Below, piece after piece: positions 8,165 to 16,272 of a DNA stretch of 33,596 nucleotides. Source of the stretch: Candidatus Rothia avicola (GTDB lineage: Bacteria; Actinomycetota; Actinomycetes; Actinomycetales; Micrococcaceae); contig DXCN01000009.1 in NCBI GenBank assembly GCA_019115985.1, positions 1 to 33,596 on the forward strand, in the 5' to 3' direction. The translations under genes and the position numbers were made by a program. The notes beneath the pieces are model-generated. The model was not told where the DNA came from. It saw nothing but the letters and a program-made list of their open reading frames with translations, and ran no database searches. The first letter of the stretch is position 1. Each line of letters begins with the position of its first letter.

Positions 8165-8443
8165 CTAACGATCCCCGTAGTGAGTTCGACAGGCATAAAT
8201 AATCAGAACGGTACGCCCGTCAAGCTCAGTAACCTCATAGACCAGTCGATGCGTCTGATCAATTCGTCGCGACCACAGCCCAGAGAACTCCCCTCGCAAG
8301 GGCTCAGGTTTCCCGATACCAGAAAATGGTCCGTTCCGTGTGATGTCCTTGATGAGGGTATTGATACGTTTGAGAGTCTTTCGATCTTCAGACTGCCAGT
8401 AAACATACTGCTCCCAAGCTTCATCTGACCACAGTTTATTCAT
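8165..8443 (-). CDS. yoeB: Toxin of YoeB/Txe family (mRNA interferase)
   Basis: This protein of 92 residues starts [20 protein letters not shown], the standard Txe/YoeB opening. Catalytic positions known from E. coli YoeB are conserved: E47 in GKPEPLRG, R66 in QTHRLVYE, and H88-Y89 in CRTHYGDR at the C-terminus. These enzymes cut mRNA in the ribosomal A site and stop growth when the antitoxin is lost. The ATG at 8443 lies inside the 3' end of the antitoxin gene (8-base overlap, ATGAATAA). An upstream in-frame ATG at 8488 would add 15 residues that are antitoxin coding sequence in another frame. Confidence 0.9.
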   Translation of the reverse strand: MNKLWSDEAWEQYVYWQSEDRKTLKRINTLIKDITRNGPFSGIGKPEPLRGEFSGLWSRRIDQTHRLVYEVTELDGRTVLIIYACRTHYGDR

Positions 8444-8690
8444 CAATAAGCTCGCGTTCTGTGAGATTACCTCCCTTAACCTGAGCAACCGACCGGCGCA
8501 ACATGCTCACATTGGCCTCGGAATAAAACGGATCAATCGATACCTCAAAGGGAATCCTCTGCTCCCTAGTCATTTTCTTCGCAAACATCGAAAAGGCCGC
8601 AGAAACCGTAATTCCCAGCTCCTGACACAAGACCTCAAGGTCCCTCTTAGTCTGCTCATCCAAACGAACATTCACCACACTAGTAGCCAT
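8436..8690 (-). CDS. Antitoxin of RelB/DinJ family
   Basis: This protein of 84 residues begins [19 protein letters not shown], a ribbon-helix-helix DNA-binding segment. The family-typical [16 protein letters not shown] follows (about 26-41), then a toxin-binding tail rich in charged residues ([10 protein letters not shown]). It should neutralise the YoeB-type toxin encoded just downstream and repress the pair's own promoter. The ATG at 8690 has GAAAGG upstream. YoeB is usually paired with a Phd/YefM-type antitoxin, so this is a mixed pairing. Confidence 0.9.
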   Translation of the reverse strand: MATSVVNVRLDEQTKRDLEVLCQELGITVSAAFSMFAKKMTREQRIPFEVSIDPFYSEANVSMLRRSVAQVKGGNLTERELIDE

Positions 8691-8723
8691 AAAGTCTACC
8701 TTTCGTATATTCAACGTGTACTC

Positions 8724-8746
8724 ATTGTATGTCTTACCAGTGGTAA
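8724..8746 (-). promoter_or_regulatory. Toxin-antitoxin promoter with palindromic operator
   Basis: On the minus strand TACAAT (8729-8724) is a good -10 box. Just upstream lies the perfect palindrome TTACCAGTGGTAA (8734-8746) with 6-bp arms, placed between the -10 and -35 positions. This suits repression by the ribbon-helix-helix antitoxin. Confidence 0.55.
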
Positions 8747-8903
8747 ATGGAAAGGGTGCGGCCCATACCTCCTTCTCCTTTCCACCCCACCGCGTCCTTC
8801 CCCACAAACCGCTAGAAAGAGGTCTTGTAGGCTGTCCCGATTCGGTGCGCTCTTGCACAGTCGCGCGCTCCCGTCCGCGCGGCTTCGCAAGCTTCGCCGA
8901 TTC

Positions 8904-8939
8904 GCAGGTATTTCTTTATCGCTGCGCGGAAATACCTGC
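8904..8939. repeat. Inverted repeat before the methyltransferase gene
   Basis: GCAGGTATTTC (8904-8914) and GAAATACCTGC (8929-8939) are perfect 11-bp arms around a 14-base GC-rich loop. The element lies between the toxin-antitoxin promoter and the rightward gene. Its arms resemble those of the argB-argD palindrome (ACAGATATTTCGC). Confidence 0.65.
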
Positions 8940-8951
8940 TCATCATCGTGA

Positions 8952-8967
8952 GACAATAGACCCTATG
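8952..8967 (+). promoter_or_regulatory. Possible -10 box for a leaderless methyltransferase transcript
   Basis: GACAAT (8952-8957) ends 7 bases before the ATG at 8965, so transcription may start on or next to the start codon. No Shine-Dalgarno-like sequence is present in this gap. Confidence 0.45.
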
Positions 8968-9900
8968 GACTTCAAAGAACGCCTCAGCACCCCCGTCGTC
9001 ATGGAAAACCCCCAGGCAGACCGCGTCAAAGACATCGCTAAACTTGCCACCCGGGCAGCCCGCACCAAGACCGGGCACTTCCTGGTCGAGGGGCCGCAGG
9101 CCGTCCGCGAAGCCCTCAAAGCCCACCAGGTCAAGCCCCTGCTCGACGCCGTCTACATCACCGAGCGTGCCTTCGACCGCCACCCCGACATCGTTGACCT
9201 GCTCGAAGACGTCCACGGCACCCCCACCCCCGAGCCCGGCCGCAGGGTCTTCATGCGCATGGTGACCGAGCCCGTCCTCGCCGCCATGGCAGAGTCCGTC
9301 AGCCCCCAGGGCATCATCGCCGTTGCCTTCCAGAACGACATCGCCCCTTCCGACATCTGGGGCGAGGGCGCCATCAACCCCAAGCTCATCGCCGTCCTTG
9401 CCCGCGTTCAGGACCCGGGCAACGCCGGCACCATCCTGCGCGCCGCCGACGCCGCCGGGGCTGACCTCATCGTTACCACCAAGGGTGCAGTTGACCTCTA
9501 CAACCCCAAGGCAGTGCGCTCCACCGCCGGCTCCCTCTTCCACGTGCCCGTTATCCAGGGCATTGACCTGCCAGACTTCGCCGAAGACGCCAAGGCCCAG
9601 GGCATCGGCGTGCTCGCAGCGGACGGCTACGGTCGAGTCTCCCTTGATGACCTCCAGGACGCCGCCTTCGCCCTGCGCAACGGCGTCGAACCCCGCAAGA
9701 AGGTTAAGTACGACCTGGCCAAGCCCACCATGTGGCTCTTCGGAAACGAGGCGGCTGGACTGAGCGACGAAGAAAAAGCTGCCGCCTCCCTGCGCGTGGC
9801 CGTGCCCCTGCGCGGTGCAGCCGAATCGCTGAACGTCGGCATGGCAGCCGGCGTCTGCCTCTTTGCCTCATCCCTGGCCCAGAACCGCAAGGGTGACTAG
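8965..9900 (+). CDS. SpoU/TrmH family RNA 2'-O-methyltransferase
   Basis: This protein of 311 residues methylates a ribose 2'-OH in rRNA or tRNA using S-adenosylmethionine. The three SpoU motifs are present: PGNAGTILRAADAAGAD, LFGNEAAGLSDEE and SLNVGMAAGVCLFA at the C-terminus. The N-terminal part (PQADRVKDIAKLATR, TGHFLVEGPQAVREAL) is the substrate-binding region seen in TsnR/RlmB-like members. The exact target nucleotide is not clear. The ATG at 8965 was chosen because the methyltransferase sequence begins there; an open frame upstream to 8716 is repeat DNA. Its stop overlaps the next start by one base. Confidence 0.9.
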   Translation: MDFKERLSTPVVMENPQADRVKDIAKLATRAARTKTGHFLVEGPQAVREALKAHQVKPLLDAVYITERAFDRHPDIVDLLEDVHGTPTPEPGRRVFMRMVTEPVLAAMAESVSPQGIIAVAFQNDIAPSDIWGEGAINPKLIAVLARVQDPGNAGTILRAADAAGADLIVTTKGAVDLYNPKAVRSTAGSLFHVPVIQGIDLPDFAEDAKAQGIGVLAADGYGRVSLDDLQDAAFALRNGVEPRKKVKYDLAKPTMWLFGNEAAGLSDEEKAAASLRVAVPLRGAAESLNVGMAAGVCLFASSLAQNRKGD

Positions 9901-10343
9901 TGGGGGAGCGCACCAACACCGTCTACCCGGTGCAGGTGGTCGGAGCGGCCATCGTCGATTCCCTGGCTACCCCCACCCGCCTGCTGGTCGGCCAGCGCTC
10001 TGCCCCGCCCGCGCTCGCGGGCCTGTGGGAGTTCCCCGGCGGCAAGGTCGAACCCGGCGAAGCATGCGAGGACGCCCTACTACGTGAACTGCGCGAAGAG
10101 CTCGGCATCACCGCCCGGCTCGGTGCCGAAATTGTTGGCCCCCACCCCCAGGGCTGGGTACTGAACGAAAAGGCCGCTATGCGGGTCTGGTTTGCAGAAA
10201 TTGCGGACGGACGCGCCACCGCCCTGCAAGACCACGCTGAGTTACGCTGGGTCCAGCTTGATGCCACGGTGCTGGAGCTGCCCTGGATTCCCGCTGACTT
10301 TCCTATCGTTGAGGAGCTGCTGGCGGGCGTCTGCGCCGCCTAA
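9900..10343 (+). CDS. MutT-like Nudix hydrolase
   Basis: This protein of 147 residues has a full Nudix box: G48, E54, R62-E63, E66-E67 and G69, within GGKVEPGEACEDALLREL and the following REELGI. GLWEFPGGK just before it is typical of MutT, which removes 8-oxo-dGTP and prevents mutation; activity on another nucleotide is possible. It starts at GTG 9900, sharing one base with the methyltransferase stop (TAGTG), so coupling is likely. The C-terminal LRWVQLDA and LPWIPAD also fit MutT. Confidence 0.88.
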   Translation: MGERTNTVYPVQVVGAAIVDSLATPTRLLVGQRSAPPALAGLWEFPGGKVEPGEACEDALLRELREELGITARLGAEIVGPHPQGWVLNEKAAMRVWFAEIADGRATALQDHAELRWVQLDATVLELPWIPADFPIVEELLAGVCAA

Positions 10344-10408
10344 CCTGTAGCGGAGCGTAATAGAACTCGCCTCGGTGAGAATATAAGGTATCTGACTTTT
10401 ATCTCCGG

Positions 10409-10445
10409 TATGATGCGTAGTGCACGACACATTTTTATATGGAGG
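10409..10445 (+). promoter_or_regulatory. -10 box and strong ribosome site of the four-span membrane protein
   Basis: TATGAT (10409-10414) matches the -10 consensus in 5 of 6 positions. GGAGG (10441-10445) lies 7 bases before the ATG at 10453 and fixes that start. No good -35 box is evident. Confidence 0.5.
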
Positions 10446-10452
10446 TTTAGAC

Positions 10453-10980
10453 ATGTCGCAGACACCCTACGGAGCTAATGATTACTCCGCACCGAACGAT
10501 ACCCAAGCCATGTATATGGGCGGTCAGCCCGGTTTCAGCCCTGAGTCTCAGGTTGCCCCCGACGCCGAGCAGAAGCTTAAGCTCTCGCAGATGATTCTGC
10601 TGGGGAGCCTGGCTGTCTATGTTCTAACGGCTGTGGCTACCTATCTGCTTATTACCAAGCCGATGATGGATGCTTTTGCATCGGACCCGGAATTTGCTGA
10701 GCTGGGACTGGGTGGTATTAGCGTAACGAGCGTGCTTATCTCAACCGTTATCGGTGTGGCTCTCTATCTCTTGGTCTATCTGCTCATGGGTAAGCGCAAG
10801 AAGGTGGGGCGCATTCTCGGTTTCATCTTTGCGGGTATTGGAATTGCGTCAGGTCTTTACAGTCTGAGCATGTACTTTACAGAGATTGCGATTATGGCCC
10901 TGTTGGTGATTTCCATTGGGCTTGCCATTGCGTGGATTATTGTCGCTGCTAACAAGTCAGTTTCAACTATTCTGCGCTAG
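10453..10980 (+). CDS. Four-span membrane protein, unrecognised
   Basis: This protein has 175 residues. The first about 40 are polar, rich in Gly, Pro, Asn and Tyr (QTPYGANDYSAPNDTQAM), and probably cytoplasmic and disordered. Four hydrophobic segments follow at about 46-67, 90-112, 119-140 and 145-166. A basic loop KRKKVGR lies between the second and third. This layout is common among actinobacterial proteins of unknown role. A strong GGAGG ribosome site and its own -10 box suggest a single-gene transcript, and a clear terminator follows. Codon use is less C-rich than in the arg genes. Confidence 0.75.
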   Translation: MSQTPYGANDYSAPNDTQAMYMGGQPGFSPESQVAPDAEQKLKLSQMILLGSLAVYVLTAVATYLLITKPMMDAFASDPEFAELGLGGISVTSVLISTVIGVALYLLVYLLMGKRKKVGRILGFIFAGIGIASGLYSLSMYFTEIAIMALLVISIGLAIAWIIVAANKSVSTILR

Positions 10981-10999
10981 ACCTTAATTTCTAGCTGTG

Positions 11000-11033
11000 A
11001 TGGGCCCTTCGGTTGATCCGGAGGGCCCATTTC
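11000..11033 (+). terminator. Terminator after the four-span membrane protein
   Basis: ATGGGCCCT (11000-11008) pairs with AGGGCCCAT (11022-11030), with an inner CGG/CCG stem and a short T-rich tail. Confidence 0.75.
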
Positions 11034-11103
11034 TGTGCGAGCTTCATGATGTTGAATCGTGACCGGTTGGTCGTTACCCTGAAAGAAAGGAGGCTGATGA
11101 TTT

Positions 11104-11316
11104 ATGAACGACAAAGAGAAACAGCAACTGGCCTTTAGCAGGGGAGAAGTGCCCACAGTTATCCGAGTAATGCAAGGCATTCTAGTGCTGTCGGGCCTTG
11201 CCTACCTGGCCTGCTTCTTGACGTGGTCTCTAGCCAACCTCACTTGGCTTGGCCTAACCTTCACCCCTGTTGCCCGTGCCTTCTTTGAACGGGTTGATGT
11301 TATTCCAGCGCCCTAA
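11104..11316 (+). CDS. Small single-span membrane protein, hypothetical
   Basis: This ORF of 70 residues has a charged N-terminus (MNDKEKQQLAFSRGE), one hydrophobic helix at about 19-40 and a second weakly hydrophobic stretch (LANLTWLGLTFTPVARAFF). AAAGGAGG (11086-11093) lies 10 bases before the ATG. Possible promoter boxes are TTGAAT (11052) and TACCCT (11075), 17 bases apart. I do not recognise a family. The strong ribosome site is the main reason for accepting it. Confidence 0.5.
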   Translation: MNDKEKQQLAFSRGEVPTVIRVMQGILVLSGLAYLACFLTWSLANLTWLGLTFTPVARAFFERVDVIPAP

Positions 11317-11465
11317 CTGCCTGCTAGGGGTCATTTACCTGCGGGCAGCGTCCGCTCCTTTCCCATCGGGCGCGAGCCTGCTTCACCTTTTTGCACTAAA
11401 CTATTGTCTTGATTCCCTGGGCGCGGTAAGCGCCCGTTTCGCCCACAATGTGAAGAGAAGTGCAG

Positions 11466-12593
11466 ATGACTGATTCTTTGCCCGAGGTGCCTGAGAACCC
11501 CACACCCTTCCAGGTGCTGGCTAACATTCGCGCCATTCTAGAAAAAGACCCCGAGAACGGTCTGGCGACCGTCCGCGAAGCCTTCACTGCCGAGTTCGAG
11601 CGTGCGCAGAAGGAAATCGCTGAAAAAACCGCTGACTTCGAAGAACTTAAGCGCGTGCGCCTGGATTTCACCGGCGATAAGGCTGGCTTCACCCTGGCTA
11701 ATAAGCAGATGCGTGATCTGCGTAAGGAGCACAAGGCTGAGGTGGGTAAGCTCATGGGCCAGGTGCGTGGACGCCTGACTAAGGCTCTTGAGGCCCGTAA
11801 CGCTGAGCTGGAAGAAGAGCGCGACGCTCGCATCCTGGTTGAAGAGGCTGTGGACGTCACTGCCCACACTCCTCGCCGCCGTATTGGCGGCCGCCACCCC
11901 ATCAGCGTCCTGCAGGAGCAGATGTGCGATATCTTCGTGGGCATGGGCTGGGAGATTGCTGACGGCCCCGAACTTGAATCAGAGTGGTACAACTTTGATT
12001 CGCTGAACTTCAAGCCTGACCACCCGGCTCGTGAGCTGCAGGATACCTTCTTCGTGGAGCCTACTAGCGCCCACCTGATGCTGCGTACTCACACCTCACC
12101 GGTGCAGATGCGTTCCCTGCTGTCACGCGACCTGCCCCTGTATGTGGTTTGCCCCGGCCAGGTCTACCGCACCGATGAGCTTGATGCCACCCACACCCCG
12201 GTCTTCCACCAGATTGAGGGCCTGGCCGTCGATAAGGGCCTGACCATGGCCGACCTCAAGGGCACCCTGGAGCACATGGCCCGCGCCATGTTCGGCGAAG
12301 AGGCAAAGATTCGTCTGCGCCCCAATTACTTCCCCTTCACTGAGCCCTCGGCTGAGCTGGATGTCTGGCACCCGGACGCCAAGGGCGGCCCCCGCTGGAT
12401 CGAGTGGGGCGGCTGCGGCATGGTCAACCCCAACGTGCTGCGAGCAGCCGGTGTTGACCCCGAAGTTTACTCAGGTTTCGCTTTTGGTATGGGCATCGAA
12501 CGTACCCTCATGTTCCGCAACGGCGTGCAGGATATGCGCGACATGATTGAAGGCGACATCCGTTTCTCACAGCAGTTCAAGATGGAGATCTAA
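11466..12593 (+). CDS. pheS: Phenylalanine-tRNA ligase, alpha subunit
   Basis: This is the catalytic alpha subunit of the alpha2-beta2 synthetase that charges tRNA-Phe (375 residues). The N-terminal coiled-coil (about 30-120) is rich in Glu, Lys and Arg. The catalytic core has [29 protein letters not shown] motif 2 sequence (TSPVQMRSL), [13 protein letters not shown] and motif 3 [13 protein letters not shown]. The ATG at 11466 is preceded by GAAGAGAAG. A GTG two codons earlier is possible but less well placed. pheT follows 3 bases after the stop. Confidence 0.96.
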   Translation: MTDSLPEVPENPTPFQVLANIRAILEKDPENGLATVREAFTAEFERAQKEIAEKTADFEELKRVRLDFTGDKAGFTLANKQMRDLRKEHKAEVGKLMGQVRGRLTKALEARNAELEEERDARILVEEAVDVTAHTPRRRIGGRHPISVLQEQMCDIFVGMGWEIADGPELESEWYNFDSLNFKPDHPARELQDTFFVEPTSAHLMLRTHTSPVQMRSLLSRDLPLYVVCPGQVYRTDELDATHTPVFHQIEGLAVDKGLTMADLKGTLEHMARAMFGEEAKIRLRPNYFPFTEPSAELDVWHPDAKGGPRWIEWGGCGMVNPNVLRAAGVDPEVYSGFAFGMGIERTLMFRNGVQDMRDMIEGDIRFSQQFKMEI

Positions 12594-12596
12594 CCC

Positions 12597-15149
12597 ATGC
12601 GCGTACCCCTTTCCTGGCTGCGTGAATACGCACCCGTTCCGGCCGACGCAAGCGCCGAAGATGTTATGGCTACCCTGGTCAAGGTTGGCCTTGAAGAAGA
12701 AGACGTTCACCGCCCGACCGACGAGCTGACCGGCCCCATCGTGGTGGGGCAGGTGCTCTCGATGGAGCCCGAAACCCACTCCAACGGTAAGACCGTTAAC
12801 TGGTGCCAGGTGCGCGTTGTGCCCGAGGGCCAGAAGCAGACCCTGACCGGTAAGGGCATCGAAGAGTCCGGCGTGCAGGGCATTATCTGCGGCGCCCACA
12901 ACTTCAAGCCCGGGGATAAGGTCGTTGTCACCCTGCCCGGCGCTGTACTGCCCGGCGGCTTCGCTATTACCGCCCGCAAGACCTACGGCCACACGTCAGC
13001 CGGTATGATCGCCTCCGTCAAGGAGCTTGGCATCGGCGAGGACCACGGCGGCATCCTGGTGCTCTCCACCCTGGGGCTTGACCCCGAGGTCGGCACCGAC
13101 GCCATGGAGCTGCTGGGCCTCTACGACGAAGCTGCTGAAGTCAACGTAACCCCCGACCGCGGCTACGGCTTCTCCATTCGCGGTATCGCCCGCGAATACT
13201 GCCACGCTACCGGCAACGACTTCGACGACTTCGTCCTCGACCTGGCCGCCAAGGCGCCCGCTGTCAACGGTGCGGGCCTGCCCGTCACCCTGACCGACTC
13301 CGCTCCCATTCACGGTAAGGACGGCGCCACCCGCTTCGTTGCCCGCTCGGTCAGCGGCGTTGACGCAACTGCCCCCGTCCCCACCTGGATGTCCTCCCGC
13401 CTGCGCCTGGCGGGCGTCCGCTCTGTCTCCCTGCCGGTTGATATCTCCAACTACGTCATGCTTGAAACCGGCCAGCCCCTGCACTTCTACGATGCAGATA
13501 AGCTGGCAGGTGGCATCACCGTGCGTCGTGCCGAAGCTGGCGAGAAGCTCACCACCTTGGATGAGAAAGAGCGCGAGCTCAACGTCGAAGACCTGCTGAT
13601 CACCGACGAGTCCGGCCCTATCGGCCTGGCAGGTGTGATGGGCGGGGCTTCCACCGAGGTCTCTGACTCAACCACCCGCATTGTCATTGAGGCAGCCCGT
13701 TTCGACGAGGTCTCTATTGCCCGCACCGCCCGCCGCCACAAGCTTTCATCTGAGGCGTCCAAGCGTTTTGAGCGCGGTGTTGACCCCCAGATTCAGGCCG
13801 CTGCCGCCCAGCGCGCCGTTGACCTGCTGGTAGAGCTGGCAGGCGCAACCGTCGAGGAGGGCGTGACGGACGCCGGTGGCAGCTTCGAGCCCACCGTCAT
13901 CTCCCTGCCCGCCGACTACACCGCAGGCCGCATTGGCATCGATTACACCGAAGAGCAGATTGTTGGCTCTCTGGAGCAGATTGGCGCCAGCGTTGAGGTA
14001 GCCGAGGGTTCCTACGAGGTTACCGTGCCCTCATGGCGCACCGACCTGGGTGCCAAGGAAGATTTGACCGAGGAAGTTGCCCGCCTGGTGGGCTACGATA
14101 AGATTCCCTCGACCCTGCCCGTGGCCCCTCCCGGCCGCGGTTACACCGTCGAGCAGACCCTGCGCCGCCGGGCCCTGAACGCCCTGGCAGCATCGGGCCT
14201 GACCGAGGTCTTTGCCTACCCCTTCGTCTCCGACGAAGATAACAACCTCTGGGCAACCCCTGTCGCCGGTACCCCGGTGGATTCTATCCGCCTGGCTAAC
14301 CCCATCTCCTCCGCCCAGGGCTGGATGCGCCGCTCCCTGCTGCCGGGCCTGACCGAGGTGCTCTCCCGCAACCTCTCCCGCGGTTTCAAGAACCTGGCCA
14401 TCTACGAGACCGGTTCTGTCTTTATTCCCGGCCCCCAGCTGGGTTCAGCCTCAATCCCCGGTCTGGGCGTCAAGCCCGCCGACGAGGTTCTGGCCGACCT
14501 GAATGCCGGTATTCCCGACCAGCCCCGCCACATCGCCGGACTCTTCTCCGGTGCTGAGCACGATGAAACCCCGGGGGCGACCGCCCGTGCCTTTGACTGG
14601 CGCGATGCCCTGGACTCCGTGCTCCTGGTTGCCGATGCCGCTGGCGTGAAGCTCACCGTTGCCAATGGCGAGCACCAGGCCTTCCACCCTGGCCGTACCG
14701 CCGTGCTCAAGAACGCTGCCGGTGACGTCATCGCCTACGCCGGTGAACTGCACCCCAAGCTTTTGGCTAAGCTCAACCTGCCCGAGCGCACCAGCGCCTT
14801 CGAGCTCAACTTCACCGCCCTGATCGCTGAGGCAGGCGAGGCAGTGCAGGCTACCGGTATCTCCGGCTACCCGGCCGCCAACCAGGACGTCGCCCTGGTC
14901 GTCGATGCCGCGGTTCCTGCCGCTGACGTTGCCGCTGCCCTGGCCGAGGGCGCAGGGGAGCTGCTCGAGGATGTCCGCGTCTTTGATGATTACCGTGGCA
15001 CCGGTATCGAAGAGGGCAAGAAGTCCCTGGCCTTCGCCCTGCGCTTCCGCGCCACCGACCGCACCCTGACCGCTGATGAGGCCTCCGAGGCCCGTGAAGC
15101 CGGTGTGGCCCTGGCCGCCGAACGCTTCGGCGCGGTTCAGCGAGCCTAA
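12597..15149 (+). CDS. pheT: Phenylalanine-tRNA ligase, beta subunit
   Basis: This protein of 850 residues is the usual size for a long bacterial PheT. It opens MRVPLSWLREYAPVP. A tRNA-binding (EMAP-type) domain lies at about 45-155 (VGQVLSMEPETHSN; GAHNFKPGDKVVV). The editing B3/4 domain covers about 220-400 and the B5 domain follows. A catalytic-like core runs to about 740, and the anticodon-binding FDX-ACB domain occupies the last about 95 residues (SGYPAANQDVALVVDA; LAFALRFRATDRTL). It is coupled to pheS and ends before a perfect 28-bp palindromic terminator. Confidence 0.96.
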   Translation: MRVPLSWLREYAPVPADASAEDVMATLVKVGLEEEDVHRPTDELTGPIVVGQVLSMEPETHSNGKTVNWCQVRVVPEGQKQTLTGKGIEESGVQGIICGAHNFKPGDKVVVTLPGAVLPGGFAITARKTYGHTSAGMIASVKELGIGEDHGGILVLSTLGLDPEVGTDAMELLGLYDEAAEVNVTPDRGYGFSIRGIAREYCHATGNDFDDFVLDLAAKAPAVNGAGLPVTLTDSAPIHGKDGATRFVARSVSGVDATAPVPTWMSSRLRLAGVRSVSLPVDISNYVMLETGQPLHFYDADKLAGGITVRRAEAGEKLTTLDEKERELNVEDLLITDESGPIGLAGVMGGASTEVSDSTTRIVIEAARFDEVSIARTARRHKLSSEASKRFERGVDPQIQAAAAQRAVDLLVELAGATVEEGVTDAGGSFEPTVISLPADYTAGRIGIDYTEEQIVGSLEQIGASVEVAEGSYEVTVPSWRTDLGAKEDLTEEVARLVGYDKIPSTLPVAPPGRGYTVEQTLRRRALNALAASGLTEVFAYPFVSDEDNNLWATPVAGTPVDSIRLANPISSAQGWMRRSLLPGLTEVLSRNLSRGFKNLAIYETGSVFIPGPQLGSASIPGLGVKPADEVLADLNAGIPDQPRHIAGLFSGAEHDETPGATARAFDWRDALDSVLLVADAAGVKLTVANGEHQAFHPGRTAVLKNAAGDVIAYAGELHPKLLAKLNLPERTSAFELNFTALIAEAGEAVQATGISGYPAANQDVALVVDAAVPAADVAAALAEGAGELLEDVRVFDDYRGTGIEEGKKSLAFALRFRATDRTLTADEASEAREAGVALAAERFGAVQRA

Positions 15150-15177
15150 GGCCCGCACAAACCCCAGATACGGGTAG

Positions 15178-15210
15178 AGCCCGGCGGACGCGCGTCCGCC
15201 GGGCTTTTTC
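15178..15210 (+). terminator. Terminator of pheST, perfect 28-bp palindrome
   Basis: Bases 15178-15205 are a perfect palindrome, AGCCCGGCGGACGC joined to its complement, and run into TTTTT (15205-15209). Its centre is an inverted pair of the repeated 8-mer GCGGACGC/GCGTCCGC. Confidence 0.9.
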
Positions 15211-15385
15211 GTCTGCACAGCCAGCGTGCCAGGTAGGTGCTCGAGCGAAGAGGACCAGTTTTCTGGGCGGTGGCGCTGAAAAGGCTGGGTGGTCGGTGAG
15301 ACAGATAAGCCTTTTAGGGGCTGACGCGGTAGAATGGACTTCTGCCTTTGTATAGGCAACCACCCACAACCTCTGGAGATGCACC

Positions 15386-16054
15386 GTGAGCGATCAGCGC
15401 TACCTCGAAGACCACGACAACTTCGACGAAGATGACCGCACCGACGACTTTTTCACCTTCGCAGAAGAGGAAGAAGACTACGAGGAACTCCGCGGCCCGC
15501 TCGGCCCCAAGCTGGCAGCTGCCGGCATCATGATTCTCGCGTCAATTTTCGCGATTATTCTGCTGATTGGCGGTGTGCGCACCTTCAATGAGGCTCGCGC
15601 TAACGAGGGCTACGAGGGGCGCTCCTGGGTGATGGCCGGCACCTTTGAGAAGGTCACCAGCGATTTGCAGGGTGATAACAACGTTGCCATCTACACCGGC
15701 ATTCTGCCCGATAATACCGCTATGACCGGTAAGACCTTCGTTTCTGATATCGCTGACCCGGCACAGGTTAACCCGGGGTCTACCGTGGAGTTCCGCGGCT
15801 CCCAGACCGGCACTGTCAGAGCTGACTTCCCCGAGACCGTTGATGCCTTGCTGGTGCAGACCGATGATAGCCACCTGGCTGTGGCCCGCACCGGTGAAGA
15901 GGGGAGCCTGGTGCCGGTGACCGAAGATACCGTTGCATCGCAGAAGCGCAGCGCCATGCTGCGTCTTGCCGGTGCGATTCTAGTCTTTGGTACCGGTGTT
16001 GCCGGTACCTTTATGATGATTCGCAAGCGCAAGAGCGACGAGGTGCTCGACTAG
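15386..16054 (+). CDS. Two-span membrane protein with acidic N-terminus, unrecognised
   Basis: This protein of 222 residues has a strongly acidic N-terminal tail (about 1-35, rich in Asp and Glu). A membrane helix lies at about 43-64. An extracytoplasmic region of about 125 residues follows (VTSDLQGDNNVAIYTGILPD; PGSTVEFRG). A second helix lies at about 189-211 and ends in a basic RKRKS tail. The topology resembles DUF3592-type proteins, but I am not sure of the family. It starts at GTG 15386 with GGAG 7 bases upstream, and TAGAAT (15330-15335) is a possible -10 box. Confidence 0.72.
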   Translation: MSDQRYLEDHDNFDEDDRTDDFFTFAEEEEDYEELRGPLGPKLAAAGIMILASIFAIILLIGGVRTFNEARANEGYEGRSWVMAGTFEKVTSDLQGDNNVAIYTGILPDNTAMTGKTFVSDIADPAQVNPGSTVEFRGSQTGTVRADFPETVDALLVQTDDSHLAVARTGEEGSLVPVTEDTVASQKRSAMLRLAGAILVFGTGVAGTFMMIRKRKSDEVLD

Positions 16055-16083
16055 GTTGAGCTGTTCCCCTCACCTTCACAACC

Positions 16084-16150
16084 AAGGGGACCGCATTTTC
16101 AAAAAGGGACCGCACATTATGCGGTCCCTTTTTGGTTTTCAGGTCCCCTT
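16084..16150 (+). terminator. Two-tier terminator hairpin
   Basis: The inner stem AAAAAGGGACCGC (16101-16113) pairs with GCGGTCCCTTTTT (16121-16133). The outer arms AAGGGGACC (16084-16092) and GGTCCCCTT (16142-16150) also match, with 8-base internal loops between tiers. The inner stem can end transcripts in either direction. Confidence 0.8.
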
Positions 16151-16227
16151 GCGGGGGATAGGGAGGGATGGGCGGGCGGACGCACGTGGGTGGCTTGGCA
16201 CCGGCCGGTTCACATTGCGAAACGTAG

Positions 16228-16261
16228 TGCATAAATATTTACTACTATGCAAAAACATGCA
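16228..16261 (+). promoter_or_regulatory. ArgR operator before argC
   Basis: TGCATA (16228-16233) and TATGCA (16246-16251) are separated by 12 bases. Read as direct half-sites, GCATA at 16229 and GCAAA at 16249 are 20 bp apart, with a further GCAAA at 16259. The site overlaps the region where the argC promoter must lie, just before the ATG at 16273. The same geometry occurs before argF and argG. Confidence 0.7.
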
Positions 16262-16272
16262 AATATGGTGCT

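Noticed and set aside
11270..11473. 67-residue ORF overlapping the small membrane protein and pheS start
   Set aside because: No ribosome site; it overlaps better-supported genes on both sides.
13339..14256. Long open frames opposite or inside pheT and similar GC-rich genes
   Set aside because: High GC at third codon positions leaves few stop codons in other frames; their products are Ala-, Arg- or Ser-rich and match nothing.
15361..15385. ATG at 15379 as start of the acidic membrane protein
   Set aside because: It is out of frame with the long ORF; the GTG at 15386 is in frame with a well-spaced GGAG.
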